Shown here: piece after piece, positions 1 to 11,700 of the stretch
Numbering within the stretch: position 1 is the stretch's first letter
How the letters are laid out: each line of letters opens with the position of its first letter
Origin: Closterium sp. NIES-65
Lineage: Eukaryota > Streptophyta > Zygnematophyceae > Desmidiales > Closteriaceae
Length of the DNA: 64,000 nt
Direction of reading: 5' to 3'
Assembly: GCA_948144175.1 (NCBI GenBank)
Contig: CANXME010000426.1
Coordinates: forward strand, 36,649 to 100,648
Notes under the pieces: model-generated
The model's input: only the letters and a program-made list of their open reading frames with translations
What the model was told of the DNA's origin: nothing
Databases searched by the model: none
Program-made: the position numbers and the translations under genes

Positions 1-272
1 CGCTCTGACTACCATGTTGAAGTTAGGTGAGTGGCAGCCATGGCTAGTGAGTGAAGTAACGAGAGGAAAAGGTTTTTATACTTGAGAAAGTGTCGAGGGA
101 CATTTGATAGTTAGGGTTGGGAAACCCCAACTGAGCCTAAGGCGTGTTCAATGCAGAGACAAACTGCAAAGTGAACCTAAGATGAACCAGAAATGAAGCT
201 AAGTCTAAAAGTGGCCGAAAAATAATATAAGGCCAAAAAGAAATGCAGAGCAAACATTAGCCTACTCCAACA
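1..272 (-). mobile_element. 5' LTR and primer site of an LTR element leaving the window
   Basis: Read on the minus strand, 272 to 15 is a 258-bp block opening TGTTGGAGTAGG and closing AACTTCAACA, so it has TG...CA ends and a short terminal inversion. It is followed directly (14 to 1) by TGGTAGTCAGAGCG, which resembles the plant initiator-Met primer site with one extra base. This order makes it the 5' LTR of a minus-strand element whose body lies left of the window. It abuts family-C integrase remnants, so it probably inserted into that older element. The TSD cannot be tested because the other end is not present. Copia or Gypsy cannot be decided. Confidence 0.7.
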
Positions 273-2480
273 ATAACAACGGTGGGAGAAGGGTAGCGTG
301 TGACACACCAGACGGAGCAGGACCAGGGGAAGGTGGGTGTAGCGAAGGAGCAAGAGCAGGAGGAGGAGAGGGGGCGAGGAAAAAGGGAGGGGGGTTAACC
401 GGGAGACCTCGACAGGGGTACCGGTTGTAGTAGGACACAGACTCATCAAACCGGACGTTATGAGAGTCAAAAAACTGGTGGAGGGGCGGGTGGTAAAATA
501 TGTAGTTAGAGGAGTACACCGGAAAACCAAGGAAGACTTAGGGGATGGCGCGAGCCGAGAGCTTGTCCGCAGAGGTGTCGTGGACAAGTGCAAGGCAGCC
601 CGAGACACGAAACTCCGATGCAACATTAGGGGACCAGTCCAAAGACTAGTTGTTGAAGCCTCTGGTTGTGAAAAACGGGGCCAGAGGTTCAGCTGGTGGG
701 CGGCGTAGCGAATCGCGTAGGGCCATAGAAAATGGGGCGCACGGGCATGGATCATGGAGGTGCGGACAATCTCCATGACCAAGCCTATGCGGCAGTCAGC
801 AACCCCATTCTACTGTGAGGACTCTAGAAGCGCCCAAGACTGGTGGATGCCCTGCTCACAACAGAATCTGGCAAGAATGCCGGAGCGAAACTCACCTCCA
901 CGACCGAAGTGGAGACAACCGACACGACGACTGCGAGTGATCTCAGTGGCCAGCAACCACCTGATCGGCATAGAAGTCACGTCGGACTTCTTCACTAGGG
1001 GGACACGGTGGTGCAGCGGGAGTAGTCGTCAACGACCACGAGAAAGAAGCTCTCCCTCTTGGGTCCAGGGCGAGGGGCGGGGCCCTAGACGTCCAAGTGG
1101 AGAGTCCGGAAGGGAGCGGTGGCCGGAGGAAGAGAGGAGGAGTGAGGAGTGGCGCGCCACCGACCCTCGACACAAGGAGCGCACGGCGGCGCAAGCGAAG
1201 GAGGGAGCAACGCAAACACGCGCGCGAGGTGTAGACAAGATGCTGGCTAGACATGTCGCGAAGGCGTGCGACGGACGGGTGCAAGACGGTGGTGTTATAA
1301 GGCTGTCGGGTAGGAGAGTAACCGACAGGAGCACGATGCAGTGACCGGACCAGACGCAGCAACCTGACTGCAATGACCTGACTAGACGCAGCGACCTGAC
1401 TAGACGCAGTGACCTGACTAGACGCAGCGACCTGACTAAATGTAGATACCTAGGAGGCCGCAATGCGCAGAACGAACAGACCCGAGTGGGCTCCCTAACA
1501 AATGAGACAAGAATGGCGCCTGCGGAAGCGTCCGTACAGAGAGCAATCCTCTCGACCACAGGAAAGCTGACGAGGATCCCTCGATCCTGAAGATATCCGA
1601 CACCCACCAAGTTCCGCGAGAATGAGGGGATGTACAGACCAGTGAGGACACCAGAGGGGACAGCCGGGCATGGGAGGGTGGTAGAACTGCGAGTGACTAC
1701 TGGTCCAGAAGTAGGATCAGCCAAGGCAATTGTTTTTGGAGCAAAAAGAGATGTGACGGTGATGTGGTCACGGAAGAAGCATTGAGACGTGCTAGAATCC
1801 AGTGTAAACGAGAGAAACGCGTCAACCGTAGGTACAGCTGGGCTAGTAACTACACAAGCACCTACACTAAAAGCCAGCTGAGGTCCTAAGCTAGGCATAT
1901 GCGAATCAACAGGCCTGACATGAGTTTAGTTATTAGCATACATGACTTATAAGCGTCATGCGTAGATGTAGAATAAATATCATAACCACGACAAGTCAGG
2001 GTAGGTCAGTGCGGAAGAAGCGTGTCATGCCCAAAACTCTCATGATAGAGGTTGTTGAGGCGGTGGTGGCAGCGGAACGAGGAGTGGTCAGGGCGCAAGC
2101 AAGTAGTGCTAGCACCAAGGCCAGTCAGGAGCTAGTACTGGCAGGGGCCGATGTCGCGACCACTGCGGTGAGGCGCCCAGCTTGTACTGTAGCTGGGACA
2201 ATCAGGTCCCCGCCGCCGGGACTGCTGCTGTTGTTGCCGCTGCTGGCCCTGTTGCTGCATAACCCTAACGGATGCCATGGCACAGGCCAGAGGAGCGTAA
2301 GAGCGGCAACAACAAGAAACATTTCAACACGAAACGTTGCGTGAGGGCTAGTCTGGAATCGGTAAAGAGGGTGGCGAGTGGAAAGTGAAGAGTAAGACTC
2401 ACCAGGAGAGGTGACCCGCCATAAGAAATGCCTATTGCAGGAGGCGTATAGGAGAGACACCAAGTACGTGTGCAATTGCA
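273..2480 (-). mobile_element. Copia family-C fragment (gag end, protease, integrase), broken
   Basis: Minus-strand remnant of the commonest Copia family here. Recognisable parts, 5' to 3' on the minus strand: a gag tail (about 2475-1950), a protease region with FTLDSSTSQCFFRD near 1800 (the LDSGAS-type active-site region of this family), and integrase pieces, including HFLWPYAIRYAAHQLN near 700. The protease and integrase pieces closely resemble those at 37992-40643 and 48840-49800, which sets the family. The copy is broken many times and looks old. No LTR of its own is recognised, and the left side is cut by the LTR at 15-272. Confidence 0.7.
1335..1440 (-). repeat. 18-bp tandem repeat inside the family-C fragment
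   Basis: About five to six copies of an 18-bp unit (GACCTGACTAGACGCAGC on the plus strand) lie between the protease and integrase remnants. On the minus strand the unit reads as a repeated hexapeptide RLVRSL, so the array could have expanded in frame. Comparable copies elsewhere (49200-49270, 39000-39070) have at most a trace of it, so it is specific to this copy. Confidence 0.75.
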
Positions 2481-2482
2481 GC

Positions 2483-2592
2483 TACCTGGTGCGGTCGAGT
2501 GCGGTTCAGTGCGGTCGAGTGTGGCTGAGTGCGGTTGAGCGCGGTTGAGTGCAGTAGAATGCGGATGAGTGCGGTTGAGTGCGGTTGGTGCG
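2483..2592 (-). repeat. 10-bp minisatellite, probable leader remnant
   Basis: Roughly eleven degenerate copies of a 10-bp unit (GTGCGGTTGA on the plus strand) follow the gag end of the family-C fragment. On that element's sense strand the array is C-rich. The position, upstream of gag, and the base bias match the C-rich leaders of other elements in the window, so a leader remnant is the likeliest reading. Confidence 0.6.
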
Positions 2593-2915
2593 GTACCGGA
2601 ACGGAGAGATAGAGTGAAGCAGTTGTTATAGTCACAGTAGGCTTCAATGTGCCTAAAACGAAAGATAGAGTGGACAGTCGGATTTCTGCACAGCGGCTTT
2701 AAACGTTCATAGCGTTCTGGTCACAGCTTTAAATGACCTGATTCAACTTGTTTTTGGAGCGTCTTAAAGTCGCCTACACTAGGCAATTTAGATCGCACGA
2801 TTTTATTCAGAATTGACGACACGGCTTCGGTTTGAACGAACGGCACCATGGCAGCCACTATAGTCTTAGAACACAAATTAGGAAGAGTTACGAGTTGGGA
2901 ATGACTCCCAGCTCC
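2593..2915. other. Unassigned spacer with an unrecognised open frame
   Basis: No LTR or primer site is visible. The minus strand holds an open stretch over about 2721-2915 with a protein-like composition (LCSKTIVAAMVPFVQTEAV, then LPSVGDFKTLQKQ). I do not recognise it. It stops where the Copia-B LTR begins at 2916, so it could be a host or transposon coding fragment cut by that insertion, or chance. Confidence 0.3.
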
Positions 2916-4547
2916 TACAAACCCCAAGAGCCGAGGTACAGTGATGTGGATCAGTGCCACACTATCCCCAAACAGGAAGGGTCTCGAAACTACCTACCAC
3001 AAGGACCTACACCAACTGAAATGTTACACTACATGAAGTAATGTAACTATTTACGTTATCTTGAGGTGCACCCTTTTGCGGGCTTCGAGATCACTTGGGT
3101 CTTGACACCAAGGCTCGGACTCTTCATCACAAACTCGTCCTTGAGTTCTTGATAGGTCTGCTGCACACACCTGCAACACGCCGAACATTCGACATGTTGG
3201 GTGCAAATTCACATTGCACGACATCCTGCCGTCTGTTTGTACGAGTATGCGTGTGCGAATGCATTTGCGTGTGAATGGTATGTTTGTGTGTTTGTTTGCT
3301 TTCGCAATTTTCGCTTGAAGCATTTGCAGGTACTCGCAAAATGTGCGCTTCGGCATAACATTGTACGCGCTATGAACAGTACAAGCAGAAAGGACGAGCT
3401 CGCAAAGGAACCCAAGATGGAAGCTTTGCGGTTCGGCTTACTTGATTGCGCAGATTCAGTTCTATCCAACTCGAAATTGTACTGTTTTGTTTGGTTGACT
3501 ATAGTGTAGCAGGGCAGGCACTATAGGGGTACAATTTAGGTGAAGGTTGGATGTTGTTTGTCTGTATCTGCATGCTACAGGGCCAGGGGAAACCAGCGGA
3601 ACCAGCATTTGGCTGGTTGGGCAAAGACAAAACAGGTTCTGTTTTTAGGACCTGAACCTGGTTGTTGTTTTCCCAGGTTGGAAAAACAGAACCAGAGGTT
3701 GTTCACCAACCTATCACCTGCTATTTTGTTCAGCCAGGTTGGTTCTGTTGCTTGGAATTATTTGGGATCATCCCTGGTTGTTCCCAGGTTGATTCCCAAG
3801 GTCCTTGCTAGCTAGAGCTATTTATTCCTTCTCTGTTTGTACCTGAATATAGTGAAATTGATTCAAGCGAATTCCTTCCTTGCTGGAATTTCTTTTCTAC
3901 GCGGTGCGATGGCGGAACGCTACCCGAGTCAACGCTAGTACGCTAGCACTCCAACGCTAGGCTAACGCTGTCCGAGCCATAACTTCGTAATGGCAGAACT
4001 TTTCGCGAGGCAACTTGGCTTATTTTAAAGCTCTTAGAGTGAGCTTCGATATAGGAAATTCTCAGCTTAATCCGATCGACGGTCTGCACGATACGCTGCG
4101 CGACGTTCAAGGTACTCTTGCTGTTTTGACTAAGTCCCTCTTGATCCCTCTCTCTACAAACTCGGACCCGAGGATAGGGGCTGGTCTTGTACCAGGCACC
4201 CAAGGACCCTTGGAGGTGACCCCGAGGAGAGGTTTTAAGTGTGATAAAGTCTTAATAGCTTGAGTTTATTAGGCCCTTACACCAACACGACACACGACAA
4301 AATAGAAACCGCGCACGGGACACACGACAAAACAAAAAACGCGCGCGAGACACAAATGACCGCGTAACACGCGACTAGCGATAACTCGCTATTGACTCGA
4401 CACACACACTCAAGATAATGACTCATAATTCAACACTATAATAAGCATGAAATGTCTATTATCTTATGCCCTCATACCATTCCATGCACACACGCATGCA
4501 CGCACACGGGCAACAAGCTGAGTGCAAACCATAGGGTTGCACGAACA
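2916..4547 (-). repeat. Copia-B 3' LTR, interrupted
   Basis: It matches 9008-9542 from the TACAAACCCC end to the GGTTGCAC end. A Copia-A solo LTR plus its duplicated 5 bp (1098 bp) splits it, leaving 534 bp of Copia-B LTR. A third, partial copy of this LTR type is at 12537-12857. Confidence 0.8.
3195..4287 (+). repeat. Solo LTR of Copia-A
   Basis: This 1093-bp block runs from TGTTGGGTGCAAATTC to CCTTACACCAACA. It has the same length as the two Copia-A LTRs at 22137-23229 and 27899-28991, and I see no difference between them by eye. It is flanked by a perfect 5-bp TSD, CGACA (3190-3194 and 4288-4292). No internal sequence remains, as expected after recombination between the two LTRs of a full copy. 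Confidence 0.95.
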
Positions 4548-4586
4548 GACCCCCCCTCGGATTGTTGGCCTTAGGATCTGTTGCTC

Positions 4587-7500
4587 TCAGTTCAGAGCCA
4601 TCCCAGCCAGCTTGCAACACTTCCAATGCTGCTGCTCCACCAGCCTCTTGGTCATCATGTCAGCCGGCTGCCCCAGGGTCTTCACGTAATGCAACTCAAC
4701 TTCACCCGCGGCCACCATGCTCCTCATCCAATGCCACTTCACCCTCATGTGCTTGGTGAGGCCATGCAACACAGGGTTCTTAGCAAGAGAAATGGCACCC
4801 TGGCTGTCACAGTAGAGAGGGGTAGGTCCTTGCTGCTCCTCCCCCAATTCAGCCAACAAACGCCGCTGCCACACAATCTCCCGTACCACACGGAAGAGTG
4901 CCATGTACTCGGACTCCAACGAGCTCAAAACTTGGTCCACCTGCTTCTTGCTCTCCCAAGCAGTTGGGCCTCCACCAAGACAGCAAATGAAGCCTCCCAC
5001 ACTTGTCATGTTCTCTGGTTCCAATGCATATGAAGCATCCGAGTAGGCGGTGAGGAACAAACGCCCGGGTTCTACACCATCCGCGCCCTTTTGGCGCCTT
5101 TGTGCCGCCACCGAGTATTGCAGCCCAACGGTCGGTGTTTGGCCAAGATACTTGGCCACCCTCATTCCAGCTGCTCCTCATTAGGGCATTGCACAACCCT
5201 AGCTAGGTAGCAAAGGCCACGTCCGGCCGAGTGTTTACCGCAGCATATATAAGGCTGCCCACCAACGAGTGAAAACGGCGCCTCTCCTCTTCACCAACGC
5301 TCTCTTCATCTGGTCCCTTCACACACTTGAACCCAGAGGGAAAGGGTGTAGCCACATGACCTTCACTCTACCCAAAGTTGGCAGCTAACGCCTCCAGGTA
5401 CTTGCGTTGGTGCACCCGCATGCACCGCTTTTCCACGGCGCGTTCGATGTGGAGCCCGAGGTAGAAGTTTACATCGCCAAGTGCCTTGCAATTGAACTTG
5501 TCCTGAAGCTTCAGCATCACCTCCTTCACAAGGTCAGAGGCGGGTGAGAAGATGAGAATGTCATCCAAGTACACCACCATGAACCTCCTCTGCCCCCCCT
5601 CGCCAAGCATGAACAAGGAGTGATCGGCCGATGAGGGAGTGAAGCTGATCTCCTCCAACACTTCGCGCAGCTTTAAGTACCACTGCCTAGGGGCCTGCTT
5701 CAGCCCATAGAGGGCCTTCTTCAGCTTCCACACTCTGCCACTACCATCATCAAACCCCTCCGGCTGCGCCATGAAGATCTCTCCCTCAAGGATTCTATTG
5801 AGGAACGCCGTTGTGATATCCATCTGCTTCACCACCCATCCTTTGATGGCAGCTCCCGCGAGTAGGGTCCGCAGCATTGTAGGCTTCACCACAGGAGAAA
5901 ACAACTCCATGAAGTCCACTTTCTCCTTCTGCTGGTACCCCTTAGCCACAAGCCTCGACTTGTAGCGCTCGATCTTTCCGTCAGCGCCGGACTTAATCTT
6001 GAAGAGCCACTTGGACGTTATCGCCATACACCCCTCCGGTAGCTCCACCAAGTCAAAGGAGGCGTTCTCCTCAATACTCTTCAGCTCACTCTCCATTCCT
6101 TTCTTCCACTCCTTAGCATCACTGCTCTCCAAGGCCTCCTTGAGAGTTGCTGGTTCTCCCGCCATCTCCACAGGAGAGAAGAACACGAACGCATACTCCT
6201 CGTAGTCACTCTCCTCATCATCTCCGACTATCGTTGCCGCTCCAGCTAGGGCTGTCTTGCCCTGCTTTCCCAGCGCATCATACTTCAGCCTATTAGGGGC
6301 TTGGACTCTCCTCTTGCCCCTTCCTTCCTCCTTAGCTGCAGGGACTTGAAGGCCTTGGCTTTGCTGCGGTGTGTTTCGGATCCGTGGAGCGATCGTAGTG
6401 CGTGAAGGAAGTGTCGGTTCAAGCTCGCTCACTTGCTGCACTTCCTCCTCTTCTTCCTCTGCATCCTTGGCCTCCTCTTCACCATTAACAAGGGAAGATT
6501 GCCTTGTGGTGGTGCTGCCGCTGCTCAGCTCCAAAGGCAGCTCCACATGCTCCAAACCGGAACTCTTCACCTCCCCAAACCGCACACCTATCTTCACCTC
6601 GTTCTCCGCCTTCCAATCCTTGTACTCGAGATTCTCCATGAACTTGCAGTCCCTGCTCACCAAGAATTTCTTGATGAATGGGTCCCAAAGAAGCCACCCC
6701 TTGCTGTTTTGAGCCATGCCCAAGTGCACGGCCCATATCGCCTTGGCACCAGGCTTGTTGTGCCGAAGATGCTTAGGTACAAGCGCCATGCACATGCACC
6801 CGAACACCCGAAGCATATCCACCTTTGGCTTCCTTCCAGGCCACTCCACATAGGGCACCCATTTGTCCACTCACACATGAGTCAAGGCTCTGTTCTTGGC
6901 CACACACACACTCCGCACCGCATCAGGCCAGAAATAGTCGGGTTGTCCGGCTTCTATGAGCAACCCGCGCGCCGTCTCTGTGATTGTGCGGTTCGCTCGC
7001 TCAGCGATGCCGTTCATTGCAGGGGTGTATGGCATGGTAAGGGAGTGCCTTATGCCATTCTTCTTCATCCATATTGAGAACTCGTTGCTCAGGAACTCTC
7101 CCCCACGATCGGTGCGGATCGACTTCACAAGCCGGTCTTGTTGCCGCTCCACCATTGGTAGCCAATCGGTCTTCACCGTTTCAGTTACGTCGCTCTTCTT
7201 GGACAGCACTTACACCCAGGTCATGCGGGTGTAGACATCCACAATGGTGAGGAAATATTCATCTCCAGCCGCTCCAAGCTTCAGGGGGCCCACCACGTCC
7301 ATCACCACCTCATCAAGTGGTGCCTTTGCCGTTGCCCACGAACTCGGGAACGGAAACCGGGTGAACTTGGCTTGAATGCACGTTGGGCAGCCAAGCTCCT
7401 CATCGGGCTCCCCCTTCACACGTATGCCAGCAACCATCTCATTCTTCACTAGCTGCTGCAAGATGGGCAGGGCCACATGCCCCATTCGCCGATGCAAGGT

Positions 7501-9000
7501 GAGCCAATCGCGCTCGCAATAGCGCCCCACATGCTCTCTCCGTACTCCTCCGCTGCTGCCTCGGGGTTCTCCTCACCCTTGTGCTGTTCCTTGGCTGCTG
7601 CACCACTCTCCTTAGGATCACAAGGCTTGCTGGTACCTCCAGGTTTGCTCTTCTTGAGCTCGTTCTCCATGGCACGATGGTTCTTGCCATAGCCGCTACC
7701 AACCGCTTCGTCCTTGGCGCTGCTGATGCTTGCTGCCACTTGCCTCTCCTTGGGCATGGGGACTACAGGGATCTGCCACATCTTTTTGTAGACATCCCTA
7801 TCTTCGTGAAGGTCCCATAGAATCCGCTCGCCAATCCTCGCGGTGTAGGTCTTGGCTCCCTTCGAGTTCGAGTCCATGCCGACCTTTGCCAATCGCCGCA
7901 CGGAAATCAGGTTCGCAGCAAGGCTGGGCACCCAAAGCATATTCTTGAGGCCCACCATCTTCCCATCAGCACCCTTGAACATGGCCTTGCCCATGCCTTT
8001 CACCTCTGCTCACTGCCCCGAAGCCGATGTGACATGCTTCACCGGTGACGGTTCAAGTTCGGTGAGCAAGTCCGCGTTAGGTGGTATAGGTAGCGCCGCT
8101 ATCGATCACCAAATAGTCCAGGGGGTGTAGGGTGACCTTTCCCACAGCTGCAAGTTCTTCGAAGTCTTCATCCTTCTCTGGTGCAGCCGGTGCTTGCGTT
8201 GACACAAAGTAGAATTGACCCGGGTACCGATCATCGCTCCAGTCCTTGTCATTATCTCCGCTCTTCGTGTTTGCAGCACCGCCTCCGCGACCGCCACATT
8301 CTCCACGGCCTCTTCCTCTCCATCCTCCAGGTCCTCTACCCTCTGTCTTGAGCAGGGGTCCAGCCATCAGGGAGCTTGTAGCAATCGCGCCACATATGTC
8401 CGCTCTTGTGGAAATCATGGCATTCGCCATCGAATTGGCCGCGACCGTGTCTGTGGCTCTTGTCGTCACTGCCGTATCCGCCATTCCCGCGGCCTCCATT
8501 GAAGTTTTTGCTGCCAAATCTGCCTCCCCCTTGTCCTCTGCCTCTTCCACGACCGTACCCCCGGCCGATGCTTGCTGCCCCGGCGCCATCCGCACTCGCC
8601 AACTCACGGCGGCGGAAATCCTCTTGGAGGATTGCTCGCTTCACATCTTCGAGCGAGAGGCGGGGCAGATCTCTGTTGAGGTTGATGATGAGCATGGACC
8701 ATGACTCTGGGAGTAAGGCCAGCAAATTGGTCTTCTTCTGGAGCTCACTGTAGTTCAAATCAGCTCCCTAAAGCCGCATCAACAAATCGAAGGATTTCTG
8801 CACCCCTTCTTCAACCACTTCATCCTCGTCAATTCGTAGTGTCACCATTTGCCGTTCCAACACCACCGCTACCGCCGCTGCTGCAGGAGCATGTACACCC
8901 TTGAAAGCAGCCCATGCCTTTGGTCCCTTCTCTGGTTCACGCTGGAATGGCTTGATGTGACGGATTTGGCTGCTCCCCAATGCTTGCTCAAGTAAGAGGT
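4587..9000 (-). pseudogene. Copia-B gag-pol remnants
   Basis: On the minus strand, in order: gag (about 9000-8340, with GPKAWAAFKGVHAP and a zinc-knuckle-like CHDFHKSGHMWRDC); protease (LDYLVIDSGATYTT near 8100); GAG-pre-integrase (LTLHRRMGHVALP near 7500); integrase core (RTDRGGEFL near 7100, then NGIAERANR); reverse transcriptase (YVDDILIF near 5570); and RNase H (YSDASYALEPEN to QPADMMTKRL, 5165-4590). These are the Ty1/Copia domains in standard order, integrase before reverse transcriptase. The product would be a virus-like-particle polyprotein. The frame is broken many times and is not expected to work. Confidence 0.85.
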
Positions 9001-9007
9001 AGCCTTG

Positions 9008-9542
9008 TACAAACCCCAAGAGCCGAGGTACAGTGATGTAGAACAGTGCCACACTGTCCCCAAACAGGAAGGGTCTCGAAACTACCCACCACAAGGGCCT
9101 ACACCAACTGAAATGTTACACTACATAAAGTAATGTAACTATATGCATTATCTTGAGGTGTATCCTTTTGCGGGCTTCGAGATCACTTGAGTCTTGACAC
9201 CAAGGCTCGGGCTCTTCATCACAAACTCGTCCTTGAGTTCTTGATGGGTCAGCTGCACACACCTGCGATACGCTGAACGTTCGACACACGACAAAATAGA
9301 AACCGCGCACGGGACACACGACAAAACAGAAAACGCGCGCGAGACAAAAATGGCCATGTAACACGCGACTAGCGATAACACGCTATTGATTCGACACACA
9401 CACTTGAGATAATGACTCATCATTCAAACACTATAATAAGCATGAAATATATATTATCTCATGCCCTCATACCATTCCATGCACACATGCATGCACGCAC
9501 ACGGACAACAAGCCGAGTGCAAACTGTAGGGTTGCACCAATA
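9008..9542 (-). repeat. Copia-B 5' LTR
   Basis: About 535 bp, matching the split LTR at 2916-4547 with scattered differences. The minus strand begins TATTGGTGCAACCC; the partial copy at 12537 has the expected TGTTGGTGCAACCC. No clean primer site is visible at the inner edge. Confidence 0.75.
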
Positions 9543-10216
9543 AAGAGGAACTCTCTAGCGGCGTATGGAGCGAGTGGGCTGTCACGGAGCATGGGCAGAA
9601 GTGCGTGGCGAAGGCACGAGTAGTTATTGGTGCTAATCGCGGCTCGTAGTGCATAGTCAGTTGCTGGTGAGCATACAGTTGCTGCTGCGCGCGCCTACTC
9701 GTGCGCGGCGGCATGCGTGAGGCTGCGCATGCTGGTGGCAGGACAGGGCGTAGGCCGTGACGGGGCAGGGCGCAGGTAAGGGCTGCAGTGGCGCGTGGTC
9801 CGTGGCGTTTACGACGGCTACAGCTGCTGCGCTCGCGGCGGCTGCGGGCGTGGCCGCGACTTCTGCTCGTGCGCATGCGTTGGCGAGCGCGCTTACAGTT
9901 GCCACTGTTGTGCGTGCTGCCTGCCCGCAGCTGACTGCGCGCGCGGCTATACCTTCTGCAGAGGCGTGCGCGCGGCAGAGCAGGGCCCGGAACGGGACGA
10001 AAAACAAGGGGGGGCAGCGCGTGGCGTCCTGTGCGCGCGCGCACGTGCATGTGGCTTACGGCACGTGCTATGGGGCGTTACGAGGCGTCATGGGGCATTA
10101 CACGGCGTTACGGGACACGCCACGGCCTGGACTCATCACAAGCGAGTCGAGGTGCAGGACGGGGCGGGAGAGGCGCATTTTCTTAGGGTAGGATCGAGCG
10201 TACTGCTGATACCATC
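9543..10216 (-). mobile_element. GC-rich leader of an LTR element, cut at Copia-B
   Basis: This strongly GC-rich, low-complexity stretch has repeated GCGCG and CGTTACG-type words and lies just inside the LTR and primer site at 10203-10472. It is C-rich on that element's sense (minus) strand. Overlapping open frames occur on both strands, but none resembles gag or any family I know. I read it as the untranslated leader of an element whose body was lost or displaced at the Copia-B boundary (9542). Confidence 0.55.
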
Positions 10217-10472
10217 TGAGAAACTAAGAACTCTAGAAACGAAGGAGAATGATGGCATTGATAAATGTGGGGAGAAGGTACAAGAACAAATGTCGAGATA
10301 AGCCTATACCCTATATCATGCACCTCACTACTACCTAACAGACTTAACATACCTATATACATATATATAACTTGACAAGTCAGTATGAGGTGGCACGCCG
10401 CAAAGTGACGTGCCAAAGCTCCATGTGCCGGCATGGAATCCTCACGCGATTCTGATTTTGGACCCTCTAACA
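10217..10472 (-). repeat. 256-bp LTR (5') with adjacent primer site
   Basis: The minus strand runs from TGTTAGAGGGTCC (10472) to CTTAGTTTCTCA (10217), with TG...CA ends. Two bases further in, 10214-10203 reads TGGTATCAGCAG, close to the initiator-Met primer site. This is therefore a 5' LTR of a minus-strand element. The matching 3' LTR is not in the window. Confidence 0.7.
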
Positions 10473-10639
10473 TTTCGTTTCGTTTGAGATTGCAAGACTG
10501 AGACGTACAAATTGGTGCGTTTGAATTATATTTCCGTACTTGTCATTACATAAGCACATACGGTTACATTTTTTACTCAATTATATGCGCACCCCCTTGA
10601 AAAGACACATTTTATTATAATCGCATGTGCGCTTATCTC

Positions 10640-10837
10640 TGTCAAAGTTATTTTATGTAACTGCTTGTGGTTTAGGTGTAGTGTATTTATCTTGTCTTCT
10701 GTTTGGTGGTGCACCTCTAGTTTCTTGACTATATGTTGTATCTCTTTGCTATTATTCAACCCTTCTTATTTGGCCAAACCCTCTCGACCTTCCTTTCGCT
10801 ATCTCCATGCTTCCTAGGTTCTAGAACTTTTCTGATA
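10640..10837 (+). repeat. 5' LTR of the protein-less element
   Basis: 198 bp, from TGTCAAAGTTATTTTATG to AACTTTTCTGATA. The TGTCA start is shared with family-C LTRs; the end is TA rather than CA. Confidence 0.9.
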
Positions 10838-10914
10838 TGCTATCAGAGCAAACTACGTTCCTGGCCTGTTGCTTCCGCTGCTACTCTGTGTACTGCACGC
10901 CCCGTGGCGTGCCC

Positions 10915-11700
10915 CTCGCGAGACCCTTAGTGGCCCCTCGCGGCCCCCTTCGCGGCCCCGTTGCCGCCCTTCCAGGCCCTTCGCGGCCCCTTCGCGGCCC
11001 CGTCGCCGCCCCTATCGGCCCCGTCGCCGACCTTTCAGGCCCCTCACGGCCCCCTTCGCGGCCCCGTCGCCGCCTTTACCGGCCCGTCGCCGCCCTTCCA
11101 GGCCCCTCGCGGCCCCTTCGCGGCCCCGTCGCCGCCCTTATCGGCCCCGTCGTCGCCTTCAGCGGCCCCGTCGCCGCCTTTTGCGGCCCCGTCGCCACCC
11201 CTACCGGCCCCGTCGCCGACCTTTCAGGCCCCTCACGGCCCCTTCGCGGCCCCGTCGCCGCCTCCAGCGGCCCCGTCGCCGCCCCTACCGGCCCCGTCGC
11301 CGACCTTTCAGGCCCCTCGCGGCCCCTTCGCGACCTTGTCGCCGCCCCTATCGGCCCCGTCGCCGCCCCTATCGGCCCCGCCGCCGCCTCCAGCGGCCCC
11401 GTCGCCCCCCCTATCGGCCCCGCCGCCGCCTCTAGCGGCCCCGTCGCCGCCCCTTGCGGCCCCGTCGCTGCCCCTTTCGGCCCTGCCCCGACCCTGTCGC
11501 GGCCCCGTCCCGGACCTGCCCTAACCCTGGCCCAGCCCCGACCCTGTCGCGGCCCCTCGGCGCGGCCTTGCCCCGACCCTGTCGCGGCCCCGTCCCGGAC
11601 CTGCCCCGACCCCGGCCCTGCCCTGACCTTGTCGCGGCCCTATCGCGGCCCTCCCCCTGCTATGCACCGACCTTGCCTCGACCCTGCCCCGGCCCCGCCC
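10915..11700 (+). repeat. GGCCCCGTCGCCG tandem repeat array
   Basis: Degenerate tandem array of 12-45 bp units built on GGCCCCGTCGCCGCC and CCCTTCGCGGCCCC, C-rich on the element's sense strand. All three forward frames stay open for long stretches because the repeat avoids stop codons, so these frames are not evidence of a gene. Confidence 0.9.

Larger units (their letters stand above)
2916..9542 (-). mobile_element. Copia-B element, broken, with a solo LTR in its 3' LTR
   Basis: Minus-strand Ty1/Copia element. The two LTRs are about 535 bp each, once the inserted solo LTR is set aside. At the inner edge of the 3' LTR the minus strand reads CCGAGGGGGGGTC then TGTTCGTGCAACC, a polypurine tract followed by an LTR start. 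Between the LTRs lie gag, protease, integrase, reverse transcriptase and RNase H remnants. The LTRs are visibly diverged and the coding part has at least half a dozen breaks, so this is an old copy. No TSD is apparent. The protein is a clear relative of Copia-A at 23276-27856. Confidence 0.85.

Noticed and set aside
3540-3815. Short frames repeated identically at three places (3540, 22482, 28244) as a conserved gene
   Set aside because: All three lie inside the same Copia-A LTR; the identity reflects LTR copies, not coding selection.
9454-10301. Overlapping 116-198-residue frames in the GC-rich block left of the 256-bp LTR
   Set aside because: Low-complexity Ala/Arg/Cys composition on both strands, no family resemblance, and a leader position.
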